DNA of 64,000 nucleotides from Natronogracilivirga saccharolytica (GCF_017921895.1 NZ_JAFIDN010000003.1:391623-455622); one strand, 5' to 3'; positions 1 to 9,012 are shown, counted from the stretch's first letter. Notes: generated by a model not told the origin, from the letters alone. Translations and numbers: made by a program.

Positions 1-225
1 CGTTTTCTCATTCTTACCGAATGCGCAATGGGGGATAACATCGCGGCTGAAAACCCTGAAAAGGAAATGCTGCGCATGTGCAGCATTCGGTGCCCGCATA
101 TGAACGAAATAACATTGCAGGATACACTGGTTTCACTCAGAGAAGACAAATATCAGATTGAGGTGCCGGAAGACATCCGGCTCAGGGCCAAACGAAGCCT
201 TGACCGGATGCTTGAGTTAAGCTGA
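1..225 (+). CDS. nadA: Quinolinate synthase A, 3' end only
   Basis: The reading frame is open from base 1 and stops at 223-225, so the window begins inside the gene. The visible 74 residues match the C-terminus of NadA: a TEC motif near the start, a CSIRC cysteine pair, PHMNEITLQDTL, and a basic end finishing RSLDRMLEL. NadA condenses iminoaspartate with dihydroxyacetone phosphate to quinolinate in de novo NAD synthesis, using a [4Fe-4S] cluster held by cysteines of the kind seen here. An internal ATG at 28 is in frame but is not the start, since family similarity continues upstream of it. A terminator follows at about 261. Confidence 0.88.
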   Translation, partial: RFLILTECAMGDNIAAENPEKEMLRMCSIRCPHMNEITLQDTLVSLREDKYQIEVPEDIRLRAKRSLDRMLELS

Positions 226-260
226 CCAGCTTAACTCTTTGAATTCACTTTGTATAACAT

Positions 261-298
261 AAAAAAAGCCTTCAGGTAATTTTGAAGGCTTTTTTTTG
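261..298 (+). terminator. Rho-independent terminator after nadA
   Basis: An A-rich left arm runs into AAGCCTTCA, an eight-base loop follows, then TGAAGGCTT and a run of Ts. The A and T flanks make it potentially bidirectional, so it may also end the minus-strand unit finishing at 328. Confidence 0.85.
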
Positions 299-327
299 TA
301 ATGATGATAATACAGGTGTGAAAAAAT

Positions 328-579
328 CTATTTTTCCTTGTAGAAAAATACTTTTCCGTTTACCGTATCTTTGCCGCTTTTGATTTTTGCACCGGTTTCT
401 CTGTTGTATGTGTATACAACATTTCTCATGGAATTTAACTCTTTGTCGTTGCTGTAGGTAACTTCAAGAGCATCACCACCTGGTTCAAGCTTGTTCAAAG
501 CTTCAATTAACGGCCGGAATTTTGAAGAGCTTTTTTTTGTGACTCGCACATCAGTTCTGGGAACAAATTTTAGTTTCAT
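328..579 (-). CDS. Small basic protein of unknown function (83 aa)
   Basis: I do not recognise this gene. The 83-residue product starts MKLKFVPRTDVRVTKK, is lysine-rich and has no signal peptide or membrane segment. A middle stretch (SNDKELNSMRNVVYTYNRETG) looks like a folded helix/strand unit, and the end contains a short hydrophobic VFFYKEK. It lies downstream of moxR on the same strand, but its own promoter-like sequence at 613-644 suggests separate transcription. A small intracellular, possibly nucleic-acid-binding protein would fit the charge; that is only a guess. A good promoter, an isolated ORF and a downstream terminator support it being a real gene. Confidence 0.6.
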   Translation of the reverse strand: MKLKFVPRTDVRVTKKSSSKFRPLIEALNKLEPGGDALEVTYSNDKELNSMRNVVYTYNRETGAKIKSGKDTVNGKVFFYKEK

Positions 580-612
580 TTTTTTTCTTTAGGTTGATGC
601 ATTGTATGTACA

Positions 613-644
613 TAAAACTAACTACAACTTTACATAAATGTCAA
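613..644 (-). promoter_or_regulatory. Candidate promoter for the 83-aa gene
   Basis: On the minus strand TTGACA (639-644) is followed after 18 bp by TAGTTTTA (613-620). This can be read as a sigma70 -35 box, or as the TTG/TAnnTTTG pair of Bacteroidota with one mismatch in the -7 element. It sits about 35 bp before the start codon. Confidence 0.4.
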
Positions 645-663
645 CGTCGGAATATAAATTATA

Positions 664-1665
664 TTATGGTACCTGAATGTGTGACAGTATAGATTCAATG
701 ATATCCTCTGTTTGAATTTCCTCTGCCTCAGCTTCATATGTTAAAACTATACGATGACGAAGAATATCATAGGCAACAGCCCTTACATCCTCCGGTGTAA
801 CATATGCTCTGTGTTGTATAAAAGCATGTGCGCGGGCAGCAAGATTCAAGTTAATCGTCCCTCTGGGTGATGCCCCGTATTCAACCAAACCCTGTATTTT
901 TTTTATACCATATTTTGCAGAACTGCGGGTGGCCATTACAATATTGACAATATACTGCTCAACTTTTTTGTCTATGTATATTTCGTTTATTGTATTTCTG
1001 GCTTCAAGAATGGTTTGAGGATGTACTACCGCTTTTGGTGTTTCCTTTTTAGTTGTCCGGGCCATTCGTCTCATGATTTCCATCTCTTCCGACTCTGACG
1101 GATAATCAATTTTGATCTTCATCATAAAACGGTCCACCTGGGCCTCGGGCAGCGGGTAGGTGCCTTCCTGTTCAACCGGGTTCTGTGTTGCCAGAACAAG
1201 GAAAGGGTCGTCAAGCGGGAAGGTGCGTTCACCAATGGTGACCTGGCGCTCCTGCATGGCCTCCAGAAGCGCACTCTGTACCTTCGCAGGTGAGCGGTTG
1301 ATTTCATCTGCAAGTATGATATTCGAGAATACTGGTCCCTTTTTGACAGTAAATTCACCCGTTCTCTGATTGAAAATCAAGGTACCCACAAGGTCGGCAG
1401 GAAGCAGATCCGGAGTGAACTGTATGCGTTGAAAGCCCGTATTGATAGCTTTGGCAAGGCTTGAAATCGTTAGCGTCTTTGCAAGGCCGGGAACACCCTC
1501 CAGCAAGACATGGCCGTCAGAAAGCAGGCCAATAATAAGCCTGCTGATCATCTGTTTCTGCCCGATGATGACCCGGTCCAGCTCTTCGGTGATGTCATCA
1601 ATAAACAAACTGGATTCTCTGACCTTTTCAGTCATTTCCTGTATGTCAGGACCTTTTAATATCAT
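664..1665 (-). CDS. MoxR-family AAA+ ATPase
   Basis: The 333-residue protein has the MoxR pattern: Walker A GVPGLAKT near residue 57, Walker B with ILADEINRSP near 116, sensor motif VLATQNPVEQEG near 160, and the C-terminal lid with YGASPRGTINL. MoxR ATPases act as chaperones that help mature or insert partner proteins, usually VWA-domain or DUF58 proteins encoded next door. No DUF58 or VWA gene is adjacent here; the neighbours are an unknown small gene downstream and the divergent nuo operon. A GGAG sequence lies about 8 bases before the ATG. The partner cannot be told from this window. Confidence 0.93.
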   Translation of the reverse strand: MILKGPDIQEMTEKVRESSLFIDDITEELDRVIIGQKQMISRLIIGLLSDGHVLLEGVPGLAKTLTISSLAKAINTGFQRIQFTPDLLPADLVGTLIFNQRTGEFTVKKGPVFSNIILADEINRSPAKVQSALLEAMQERQVTIGERTFPLDDPFLVLATQNPVEQEGTYPLPEAQVDRFMMKIKIDYPSESEEMEIMRRMARTTKKETPKAVVHPQTILEARNTINEIYIDKKVEQYIVNIVMATRSSAKYGIKKIQGLVEYGASPRGTINLNLAARAHAFIQHRAYVTPEDVRAVAYDILRHRIVLTYEAEAEEIQTEDIIESILSHIQVP

Positions 1666-1848
1666 GTGACTCCATTGGTTTTGTTTTGTCCGAATTCTGC
1701 CGGCCGGTAAAAAAGCTGAACAAAAATCATATTTTTCTTAAATTCATGCCCGAATTTACTAAAAAAAATCAGCTATTATAAAACGACTCCTGCCTTGTCA
1801 CAGCACCGGTACTTTTTCACAGAAGTCGTTAAGAATTGATAGTTCTTC

Positions 1849-1881
1849 TTGAAGACACAGAGATTTTTAGGTACCTTGTTG
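1849..1881 (+). promoter_or_regulatory. Possible nuoJ operon promoter
   Basis: TTG at 1849-1851 and TACCTTGT at 1872-1879 are 20 bp apart, the spacing of the Bacteroidota TTG/TAnnTTTG promoter, but the -7 element differs from consensus at its last two bases. It lies about 30 bp before nuoJ in the moxR-nuoJ gap. Weak call. Confidence 0.3.
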
Positions 1882-1905
1882 CACATTTTCAAAATGCGAT
1901 AATTC

Positions 1906-2427
1906 ATGGAATCTTACATATTTGTCCTGTTTGCAACACTGGCAGTAGCAGCAGCCATTGGCATGATCACAAGCAGGGATACCGTTAACAGCGCCCTTTT
2001 TCTGGTCCTGAATCTGATTTCAGTTGCCGGGATCTTCCTCTTGCTGAAAGCACAGTTTCTTGCCGTTGTTCAGGTGCTGGTTTATGGCGGTGCAATTATG
2101 GTGCTTTTTCTGTTTGTCATCATGCTGCTGAATCTCTCAGATGAGGAAAATCTGCTTTCACGCCTCAGTGTCAAATATATCCTGGCCTTTTTTCTGGGGG
2201 TAATCGTGCTTGCCCAGCTTTTATACGCGATTTCCAGCTACACAGGGACTCTCCCCGATGTATCCGCGGAAATCGTTCAGATTGGTACAGTGGAGAGCAT
2301 CGGCGATGCTCTTTTCAACATATATATTCTGCCTGTACTTGTAACCGCAATGCTGCTTACAGCCGCAGTTGTCGGCGCATTGCTCCTTGCTCAACGTAAA
2401 CTTAGCGATAAGAAGCCAAATGATTGA
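1906..2427 (+). CDS. nuoJ: NADH-quinone oxidoreductase subunit J
   Basis: The 173-residue protein has about five transmembrane helices and the signature [18 protein letters not shown] of NuoJ, whose helix 3 carries the pi-bulge that links quinone chemistry to proton movement. It is part of the complex I membrane arm. It is the first gene of a cluster encoding only J, K, L, M and N, so subunits A-I must be encoded elsewhere, as in organisms with split nuo operons. The reading frame overlaps nuoK by 8 bases, which indicates coupled translation. Confidence 0.94.
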   Translation: MESYIFVLFATLAVAAAIGMITSRDTVNSALFLVLNLISVAGIFLLLKAQFLAVVQVLVYGGAIMVLFLFVIMLLNLSDEENLLSRLSVKYILAFFLGVIVLAQLLYAISSYTGTLPDVSAEIVQIGTVESIGDALFNIYILPVLVTAMLLTAAVVGALLLAQRKLSDKKPND

Positions 2428-2722
2428 ATTGGACTGGTACCTCGGTCTGTCTGCTGTCTTGTTCACCATCGGTGTCATTGGTGTTCTGACCAGGAAAAAT
2501 GCGATCGTGATTTTCATGTGTGCCGAACTGATGCTCAATTCGGTTAATCTTACACTTGTGTCTTTCAGTACGCAGCTGGCCGATGTCCACGGGCAGATAC
2601 TGGTTTTTTTCGCACTCTGTATTGCCGCTGCTGAAGCAGCTGTAGGACTGGCCATTATCATCGCCATATACCGTAACAACCTCACCGTTGACGTGTCCCG
2701 GATAAATCTCCTGCGATGGTAA
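2420..2722 (+). CDS. nuoK: NADH-quinone oxidoreductase subunit K
   Basis: The frame is open from further upstream, but the family start is the ATG at 2420 ([11 protein letters not shown]), giving exactly 100 residues, the standard NuoK length. Three transmembrane helices carry the two glutamates needed for proton transfer: one in [11 protein letters not shown] and one in [10 protein letters not shown]. The start codon lies inside the end of nuoJ. It acts between NuoJ and NuoN in the complex I membrane arm. Confidence 0.94.
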   Translation: MIELDWYLGLSAVLFTIGVIGVLTRKNAIVIFMCAELMLNSVNLTLVSFSTQLADVHGQILVFFALCIAAAEAAVGLAIIIAIYRNNLTVDVSRINLLRW

Positions 2723-2795
2723 CCTCACAACGTTCTGTTAACTATGATCATCCTGATGACGATGGTTCATTCAAAACCGGTAACACTGTAATTTC

Positions 2796-4817
2796 ATGAG
2801 CGCATATGTTCATTTAGTACCCTGGATTGTTCTCATTCCGCTTGCAGGTTTCCTGATAAACGGGTTGATGGGACTTGCCTCCGAATCATTCCGGAATAAA
2901 AAATCCCTTATCGGCGGAATTGGTACACTCGCAGTTTTTATTCCCTTTCTGATGGCGGTCTGGCTGCTGATTGCAATGCAGTCTGACAGCGAAGCTGCAT
3001 CGATAAGTCTTTTCACCTGGATTGAAGCCGGCAATTTTACGACAGATATCGGCTATCGGCTTGACCAGCTTTCGCTTGTCATGACACTGGTAGTAACAGG
3101 TGTAGGTGCGCTTATTCACTTTTATTCAATCGGCTACATGGCCGATGATGAAGGGTTCTGGAAGTTTTTTGCATTCCTGAATCTCTTCATTTTTGCGATG
3201 CTTAATCTCGTTCTTGCCGATAACATGCTGCTGCTGTTCCTCGGCTGGGAAGGTGTCGGACTTTGCTCCTATCTGCTGATCGGTTACTGGTATACCGATA
3301 TGGCAAAATCCGATGCCGCGAAAAAGGCATTTCTGTACAACAGAGTAGGCGATTTTGCCTTCCTCATTGCCATGTTCATGATCTTTCAGGTGATCGGATC
3401 TCTGCGTTTTGAAGATATTCTTGCCGGAACGGGCCTGTTCACTGCAGATCAGGTGTTTATCATCGGTCTGCTCATACTGATCGGTGCAACCGGGAAAAGC
3501 GCGCAGATACCGTTGTTTGTCTGGCTTCCGGATGCCATGGCCGGTCCCACCTCGGTATCCGCACTGATCCACGCGGCAACCATGGTGACATCAGGAATTT
3601 ACGTCATTTCCAGAATGTCGCCGTTCTTCATGATCTCTGCCGAACTGATGCTCTTTGTGGCTGTGATAGGAGCGTTTACCGCTATCATCGCCGCTACCAT
3701 CGCCCTTACCAAGTACGATATCAAAACCGTTCTTGCCTATTCCACCGTCTCTCAGCTGGGCTTCATGTTCCTGGCACTTGGCTCGGGCGCCTATATAGCG
3801 GCCATGTTCCATGTGGTTACCCATGCGTTCTTCAAAGCCTGTCTGTTTCTTGGTTCCGGATCGGTTATTCATGCCATGCATCATGTTGAGCACAAACTGC
3901 ATGACCAGGGGAAGGATGTGCATTTCGATCCCCAGGATATGCGGTATATGGGAGGGCTCAAAGACTATCTGCCCTCCACATATAAAACCTTCCTTATTGC
4001 GACCATCGCCATTGCAGGCATCCCGCCGCTCGCGGGATTCTTTTCAAAGGACCAGATTCTGATGATGACATTCAATGCCGGAATGGGAGAGTACGGCGCA
4101 GTATACTTCGGGCTTTGGGGGATAGGTGTTGTCACGGCATTCCTGACCGCATTTTACATGTTCCGCCTTACATTCGGAACATTTCACGGCTCTTTCCGGC
4201 TGCCCGAGAAATTCGAACAGGCGCGCGGATCCGCCTCTTATCTCCATGAAAGCCCGTTTACGATGACATCGGTGCTCTGGGCTCTTGCCGGACTCTCCAT
4301 CGTCGGCGGATTCATCGGCATTCCCAACTTCGTTGTGGCAACGTTCACCGGGACATCCGCGGATGTGAACATCATCGGCAGGTGGCTGGATATCGTCACA
4401 CTTGAAACCGAACTTGTACTTTCCAAAGAAGTAGAGTGGGTGCTTCTGTTCGGAGCCATCATTGTTGCACTGGTCGCCGTATTTCTGGCCTTCAGGATGT
4501 ACGGAGAAGGCCAGCTGGAGGTTTCTGACAAACGCATCTCCAAAAGACTTGGCGCTCTGTATCAGGTATGGGACGAGAAATACAAATTCGATGAAATCTA
4601 CGAAGGAGGTATCGTCCGTCCGACAGTACGCTTTTCCGACCGCTTTCTTGCCGTTTTCGATATGAAAGCCATTGACGGGTTTGTCAACTTTGTTGCCGCA
4701 CTGGTTCGCTTTTTCGGAAGCGTGTTCCGCTATTTCCAGACCGGACTGGTTCAGACCTACGCCTTCGGTATTGTTCTGGGCGTCATCCTGGTTGTCTATA
4801 TGTTGCTGTTTCGATAA
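2796..4817 (+). CDS. nuoL: NADH-quinone oxidoreductase subunit L (antiporter-like)
   Basis: At 673 residues this is a full-length NuoL, somewhat longer than the E. coli protein. It shows the channel glutamate motif FLGWEGVGLCSYLLIG near residue 150, the lysine motif GATGKSAQIPLFVWLPDAM near 230, and the long C-terminal part that forms the lateral helix along the membrane arm. It is the most distal proton-pumping unit of complex I. It is separated from nuoK by 73 bases and from nuoM by 18. Confidence 0.95.
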   Translation: MSAYVHLVPWIVLIPLAGFLINGLMGLASESFRNKKSLIGGIGTLAVFIPFLMAVWLLIAMQSDSEAASISLFTWIEAGNFTTDIGYRLDQLSLVMTLVVTGVGALIHFYSIGYMADDEGFWKFFAFLNLFIFAMLNLVLADNMLLLFLGWEGVGLCSYLLIGYWYTDMAKSDAAKKAFLYNRVGDFAFLIAMFMIFQVIGSLRFEDILAGTGLFTADQVFIIGLLILIGATGKSAQIPLFVWLPDAMAGPTSVSALIHAATMVTSGIYVISRMSPFFMISAELMLFVAVIGAFTAIIAATIALTKYDIKTVLAYSTVSQLGFMFLALGSGAYIAAMFHVVTHAFFKACLFLGSGSVIHAMHHVEHKLHDQGKDVHFDPQDMRYMGGLKDYLPSTYKTFLIATIAIAGIPPLAGFFSKDQILMMTFNAGMGEYGAVYFGLWGIGVVTAFLTAFYMFRLTFGTFHGSFRLPEKFEQARGSASYLHESPFTMTSVLWALAGLSIVGGFIGIPNFVVATFTGTSADVNIIGRWLDIVTLETELVLSKEVEWVLLFGAIIVALVAVFLAFRMYGEGQLEVSDKRISKRLGALYQVWDEKYKFDEIYEGGIVRPTVRFSDRFLAVFDMKAIDGFVNFVAALVRFFGSVFRYFQTGLVQTYAFGIVLGVILVVYMLLFR

Positions 4818-4835
4818 CAAATTTATCCTGAATAG

Positions 4836-6461
4836 ATGGAATTACTGCTAAATATTGTCATTTATCTGCCGCTGTTCGGTGCGCTGCTCCTTTTGGTTAT
4901 ACGGAAGGATGAATGGGTCAGGTGGACCAGCCTTTTCATCACATCAGCAGCTTTTGTGCTTTCCTTACCGCTTCTTCTGAATTTTGACATATCGGCAACC
5001 GGATCAGCGCAGTATCTGACCGTCTCTGAACCCCTGCTCGGGGACTGGGATGTGAAATACATGATGGGACTCGACGGGCTGAGCATGCTTCTGTTCATGC
5101 TGACTACATTCATGGCTCCGATAGTTGTACTTTCTTCCTGGACGTCCATCACAAAACATGTCGCCGGGTTTTACTCCATGCTGCTGATATTGCAGACCGG
5201 CTCGCTCGGTGTCTTCGCGGCACTTGACCTGTTCATGTTTTACATATTCTTTGAGCTTACCCAAATCCCCATGTTCTTCCTTATCGGGATATGGGGCGGC
5301 AAAGACCGCATTTATGCTACGGTCAAGTTTTTCATCTATACACTGGTCGGATGGCTGCTCATGCTCGTGGCTCTCATATATACAGGGTATGCCGCTGGAA
5401 ACATGGTTAACGACGGCGTTTTTACCACCGACTGGCGCCTGCTGACCGACCCTGCATTCCAGCTTGGCCTGGTTGAACAAACCTGGCTGTTCCTTGCATT
5501 TGGTTTCGCCTTTTGCATCAAAGTGCCCATATTTCCGTTTCACAGCTGGCTTCCGCTTGCGCACACCGAAGCTCCGACCGCCGGTTCTGTGGTTCTGGCG
5601 GCCATTGCTTTGAAAATGGGGACTTATGCTGTACTTCGTTACCTGATTCCTCTCTTCCCTAACGCCGCTATCGCCTTTGCTCCCATGTTTGCCGTCCTGG
5701 GTGTTATCGGAATTATTTACGGTGCGCTCGTGGCGATGGTTCAACGGGACGTGAAAAAACTGGTGGCGTATTCATCCATCAGTCACCTCGGATTTGTAGT
5801 GCTTGGTATGTTTGCATTCAACACGACCGGTGCCCAGGGTGCGATTATTCAGATGGTCAATCACGGACTGTCAACCGGGGCGTTATTTATTATTGTGGGG
5901 ATGATTTATGAGCGCCGCCATACCAGGATGATTGCCGACTTCGGCGGTATTGCAAAAAAAATGCCCGTGTTTACAGTAATGTTCATGATGGCTACGCTGG
6001 CATCCATAGGACTGCCCGGCCTGAACGGTTTTGTGGGAGAATTCCTGATTCTCGTCGGTACATTCCAGTCTGAAACTCTTGGTTCCTACTGGTATGCCAT
6101 AATCGGAGCGCTGGGCGTGATTCTGGCAGCTGCTTATATGCTCTGGATGTTCCAGCGTGTTATGTTCGGACCAATTACCAACAAAGAAAATGAGAAGCTC
6201 ACGGATATCAATGCCAGGGAAATCGGACTTCTGGTACCCATCATGATTTTTATCGTATGGATAGGTATCCGGCCCGGAGATTTCACAAAGTACTCGGAAG
6301 CAGAAGTGACCCACATGATTGAGGATACACAGAACCGTGCAGAAGTCATCGCTCAAAATGCATCCGCTGAAAACATTCCCGGATGGGCTGCCAAACTGTA
6401 TGACATTACCCCGCAGCTTGCTTCCAAAACCGATAACGATCAAAAGGAGAATGAGTTATGA
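4836..6461 (+). CDS. nuoM: NADH-quinone oxidoreductase subunit M (antiporter-like)
   Basis: The 541-residue, multi-spanning protein carries the antiporter-subunit motifs: the glutamate in FFELTQIPMFFLIGIWGG near residue 140 and the lysine in KVPIFPFHSWLPLAHTEAPT near 230. It is one of three proton-translocating subunits of complex I. The last codons run into a soluble tail of about 50 residues. Its stop overlaps the next start as ATGA at 6458-6461; that next gene is pcd rather than nuoN. Confidence 0.95.
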   Translation: MELLLNIVIYLPLFGALLLLVIRKDEWVRWTSLFITSAAFVLSLPLLLNFDISATGSAQYLTVSEPLLGDWDVKYMMGLDGLSMLLFMLTTFMAPIVVLSSWTSITKHVAGFYSMLLILQTGSLGVFAALDLFMFYIFFELTQIPMFFLIGIWGGKDRIYATVKFFIYTLVGWLLMLVALIYTGYAAGNMVNDGVFTTDWRLLTDPAFQLGLVEQTWLFLAFGFAFCIKVPIFPFHSWLPLAHTEAPTAGSVVLAAIALKMGTYAVLRYLIPLFPNAAIAFAPMFAVLGVIGIIYGALVAMVQRDVKKLVAYSSISHLGFVVLGMFAFNTTGAQGAIIQMVNHGLSTGALFIIVGMIYERRHTRMIADFGGIAKKMPVFTVMFMMATLASIGLPGLNGFVGEFLILVGTFQSETLGSYWYAIIGALGVILAAAYMLWMFQRVMFGPITNKENEKLTDINAREIGLLVPIMIFIVWIGIRPGDFTKYSEAEVTHMIEDTQNRAEVIAQNASAENIPGWAAKLYDITPQLASKTDNDQKENEL

Positions 6462-6739
6462 GCAAGGAACTGGACAAGGCACAGCTTGAACAGGAACTAA
6501 AAAATCTTGACGGCTGGTCAGTTGAAGATGACAAGCTGACCAAACAATTTTCATTTTCGGACTTCAGGGAAGCCATGTCATTCATGGTAAGGGTGGCTTT
6601 CGAAGCCGAAGAATTGGGACACCATCCCGAATTGTTCAATGTCTACAAGGATGTCCGCATTCAGCTTGCCACGCATGATGCCGGCGGCAAGATTACAAAC
6701 AAGGATACCGAACTGGCCAAACGTATCGACGCTATCTAA
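6458..6739 (+). CDS. Pterin-4a-carbinolamine dehydratase inside the nuo operon
   Basis: The 93-residue protein has the family signature GHHPELFNVYKDVRIQL followed by ATHDAGGKIT, with the histidine pair and the third histidine that form the active site. The enzyme dehydrates 4a-hydroxytetrahydropterin during regeneration of tetrahydrobiopterin after aromatic amino acid hydroxylation. It overlaps nuoM by 4 bases and ends 9 bases before nuoN, so it is co-translated with complex I subunits. The same gene is known within the complex I genes of Rhodothermus marinus. Whether it has a complex-I-related role is unknown. The pterin enzymes at 18861-20198 could supply its pathway. Confidence 0.93.
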   Translation: MSKELDKAQLEQELKNLDGWSVEDDKLTKQFSFSDFREAMSFMVRVAFEAEELGHHPELFNVYKDVRIQLATHDAGGKITNKDTELAKRIDAI

Positions 6740-6748
6740 ACAGAATAC

Positions 6749-8179
6749 ATGGAATCAGCAAACGAACTATTGACCATACTGCCTGCAATTATTGTCGGGA
6801 CGGGCGCGCTACTGGTAATGATGCTGGATGCATTCACCGGTAATGCCCGTCAGGCTTTTGTTGTAACCGTAATCTTCTCATTTGCCGCTCTTGTTGCATC
6901 GGTGTTTGATCTTTTTGGTCCTTCCGGTGAAGCATTCATGGGTCTGACCACCTATGGCGGAACGGCTGCGTTCGGTACCGTTCTGGTTATGACAGGAACC
7001 CTGTTTTCACTTCTGCTGACCAGGGACTATCTTGAGCAGACCGGCAGTCATATTGCTGAAGTCTATTCCATGATCCTGTTTGCTTCCTTCGGGATGCTGA
7101 TACTGGTTATATCCAATAACCTCGTAACACTTTTCCTTGGCATCGAAATGATGTCAATTTCTTTGTATGTCCTTGCGGGACTGGTAAAGAACGAGAAAAA
7201 AAGCATCGAAGCAGCACTGAAATACTTCCTGCTTGGAGCCTTTACTACCGGTTTTCTCCTCTACGGAATCGCACTTCTTTACGGGGCATCGGGATCTACC
7301 TTCCTTGTCGACATAGCAGCCACCGAAGAAAAAGGAATGATCTACTGGGCCGGAGTGGCAATGCTTCTGGTCGGCTTTTTCTTCAAAGTATCTGCCGTAC
7401 CGTTCCATATGTGGACTCCCGATGTTTATCAGGGCGCTCCGACAACCATTACAGCCTACATGGCTACCGCATCCAAAGCCGCTGCATTTGTCGCATTCAT
7501 CCTGGTATTGAACCGTGCGCTCCCTGAAGCGCGGGCTGAATGGGCGGATGTGATGTGGGTTTTCGCCGTCCTCACCATGGTAATCGGTAATATACTGGCC
7601 CTGGTACAGGACAACGTCAAACGCATGCTGGCCTACTCATCTATAGCCCACGCCGGATATATCATGATAGGCCTGGCTGCCGGAACCGATGCTGCATACA
7701 GCGCTGTGCTGTTCTATCTCTTTGCCTATACCCTCATGAATGTCGGAGCTTTTGGTATTGTAGCCTTCTATGAATGGCACAAAGGTTTTGACTTTACCGA
7801 GATAAAAAATTATTCCGGTCTGGGATATCAGCAGCCGGTGATGGGCGTCATGATGGCCATATTCCTGTTTTCCATGGTTGGAATTCCGCCATTTGCCGGT
7901 TTCATCGGGAAATACAGGGTTTTTGCCGCTGCTGTAGATGAGGGTTTGATAGGTCTGGTCATTATTGGCGTCCTTGCAAGTGCAGCCAGTGTCTACTACT
8001 ATCTGCGACCGCTCGTACATCTCTACATGAAAGAAAACGAATCCGGCATCTCTCTGATTCGGCCCGGTTTTATGTATTCCGGAGCTCTGCTGGTCCTTGC
8101 TGCGCTTACCCTTTATTTTGGAATTCAGCCCGGAGGACTCGTTGAACTTCTGGGTTCATTCAAGGGCCTTCCGTATTGA
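6749..8179 (+). CDS. nuoN: NADH-quinone oxidoreductase subunit N (antiporter-like)
   Basis: The 476-residue membrane protein has the NuoN motifs: glutamate in FLGIEMMSISLYVLAG near residue 130, and lysine in FFFKVSAVPFHMWTPDVYQG near 215 followed by PTTITAYMATASKAAAF. It is the proton-pumping subunit closest to NuoK. It is the last gene of the complex I cluster. No clear terminator follows, but a new promoter for rpsF starts within 70 bases. Confidence 0.95.
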   Translation: MESANELLTILPAIIVGTGALLVMMLDAFTGNARQAFVVTVIFSFAALVASVFDLFGPSGEAFMGLTTYGGTAAFGTVLVMTGTLFSLLLTRDYLEQTGSHIAEVYSMILFASFGMLILVISNNLVTLFLGIEMMSISLYVLAGLVKNEKKSIEAALKYFLLGAFTTGFLLYGIALLYGASGSTFLVDIAATEEKGMIYWAGVAMLLVGFFFKVSAVPFHMWTPDVYQGAPTTITAYMATASKAAAFVAFILVLNRALPEARAEWADVMWVFAVLTMVIGNILALVQDNVKRMLAYSSIAHAGYIMIGLAAGTDAAYSAVLFYLFAYTLMNVGAFGIVAFYEWHKGFDFTEIKNYSGLGYQQPVMGVMMAIFLFSMVGIPPFAGFIGKYRVFAAAVDEGLIGLVIIGVLASAASVYYYLRPLVHLYMKENESGISLIRPGFMYSGALLVLAALTLYFGIQPGGLVELLGSFKGLPY

Positions 8180-8244
8180 TGAAGTAATTGTGACGGACCG
8201 GAGTTATATTCATCCGGATGACTGCATCAGTGAATTGCGGGTAT

Positions 8245-8276
8245 TTTGCAAAAAGCTGATATTATTGGTATATTTG
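8245..8276 (+). promoter_or_regulatory. Bacteroidota-type promoter of rpsF operon
   Basis: TTTG (8245-8248), a 20-bp spacer and TATATTTG (8269-8276) match the Bacteroidota primary-sigma consensus TTTG/TAnnTTTG fully. Transcription would begin near 8283, leaving a leader of about 50 bases made mostly of one hairpin. Confidence 0.75.
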
Positions 8277-8284
8277 CGCCGCCT

Positions 8285-8312
8285 GCCGCCGGAGACACCG
8301 GCGGCTGTTTTT
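8285..8312 (+). promoter_or_regulatory. 5'-leader hairpin of rpsF mRNA
   Basis: GCCGCCGG (8285-8292) and CCGGCGGC (8298-8305) form a perfect 8-bp GC stem around AGACA, followed by TGTTTTTT. It starts almost at the predicted transcription start. It could be an attenuator, or a recognition site for the S6:S18 complex, which is known to bind CCG-containing leader hairpins in other bacteria. It could also act as a terminator for transcripts arriving from nuoN. Confidence 0.55.
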
Positions 8313-8331
8313 TAAAACAACCGAAGGTAAT

Positions 8332-8700
8332 ATGAAAACAAATTTTTATGAAGCAACCTTTATCATCAATCCTGTACTTGAAGAGGATCAGGTGAATGAG
8401 GTAAAAGAAGACTTTGAAACGTTCCTGAAAGAAAATGGAGCTGAAATCGATGAAATCGACGAGTGGGGTATCAAGAGGCTCGCCTACGAAATCGATGGTA
8501 AAAACAGCGGGTATTACATCAACGCATATTTCAATGCCCCGGTAACGATTATAAATGATCTCGAACGTTATTTCCGGCTGCAGGAAAATATTATCAGGCA
8601 TCTCATCCTCAAGTATGACAACAAGATGCTGAAGCACAGAGAGCTCCAGAAAAAAGGGAAACTTCCCGTCGTTTTTTCTGAGACTGCTGAAGAGGAATAG
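8332..8700 (+). CDS. rpsF: 30S ribosomal protein S6
   Basis: The 122-residue protein starts MKTNFYEATFIINPVL and contains the S6 ferredoxin-like fold motifs RLAYEIDGKNSGYY and the basic LKYDNKML segment. S6 pairs with S18 on the central domain of 16S rRNA. It heads the rpsF-rpsR-rplI operon. The single-stranded DNA-binding protein gene often found between rpsF and rpsR in proteobacteria-like layouts is absent here. The short acidic tail ETAEEE is typical. Confidence 0.95.
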   Translation: MKTNFYEATFIINPVLEEDQVNEVKEDFETFLKENGAEIDEIDEWGIKRLAYEIDGKNSGYYINAYFNAPVTIINDLERYFRLQENIIRHLILKYDNKMLKHRELQKKGKLPVVFSETAEEE

Positions 8701-8737
8701 ATATCTGCCACCTGTATAAATTGAAAAAAACAATATT

Positions 8738-8989
8738 ATGTTAAAAAATCCTGCACATCCCAAAAAAGGCAACCTCAAGGAAAAAGAATGCAAATTCACC
8801 AAAGCCGGGGTTGTATACATAGATTATAAAGACGTGGATACCCTTGTGAAATTCGTAAACGATCAGGGCAAAATCCTCCCACGCCGCGTAACCGGCACCA
8901 GCGCCAAATATCAGCGGCAGCTCTCACTGGCCATCAAAAGGGCCCGCCACCTCGGACTGCTTCCATTTGTCGCCGAAAATCTCAGATAA
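8738..8989 (+). CDS. rpsR: 30S ribosomal protein S18
   Basis: The 83-residue basic protein has the S18 core [19 protein letters not shown] and the signature [23 protein letters not shown]18 forms a heterodimer with S6 on the ribosomal platform. It has one cysteine (ECKFT) and so cannot hold the zinc site of four-cysteine S18 forms. It lies 37 bases after rpsF and 23 before rplI. Confidence 0.95.
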   Translation: MLKNPAHPKKGNLKEKECKFTKAGVVYIDYKDVDTLVKFVNDQGKILPRRVTGTSAKYQRQLSLAIKRARHLGLLPFVAENLR

Positions 8990-9012
8990 ACACATTTCCA
9001 GGAGTTAAATCA

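Noticed and set aside
4044..4820. 258-residue antisense frame under nuoL, and similar ones under nuoM (5004-5744)
   Set aside because: Entirely within real complex I genes on the other strand, with low-complexity, feature-poor products.
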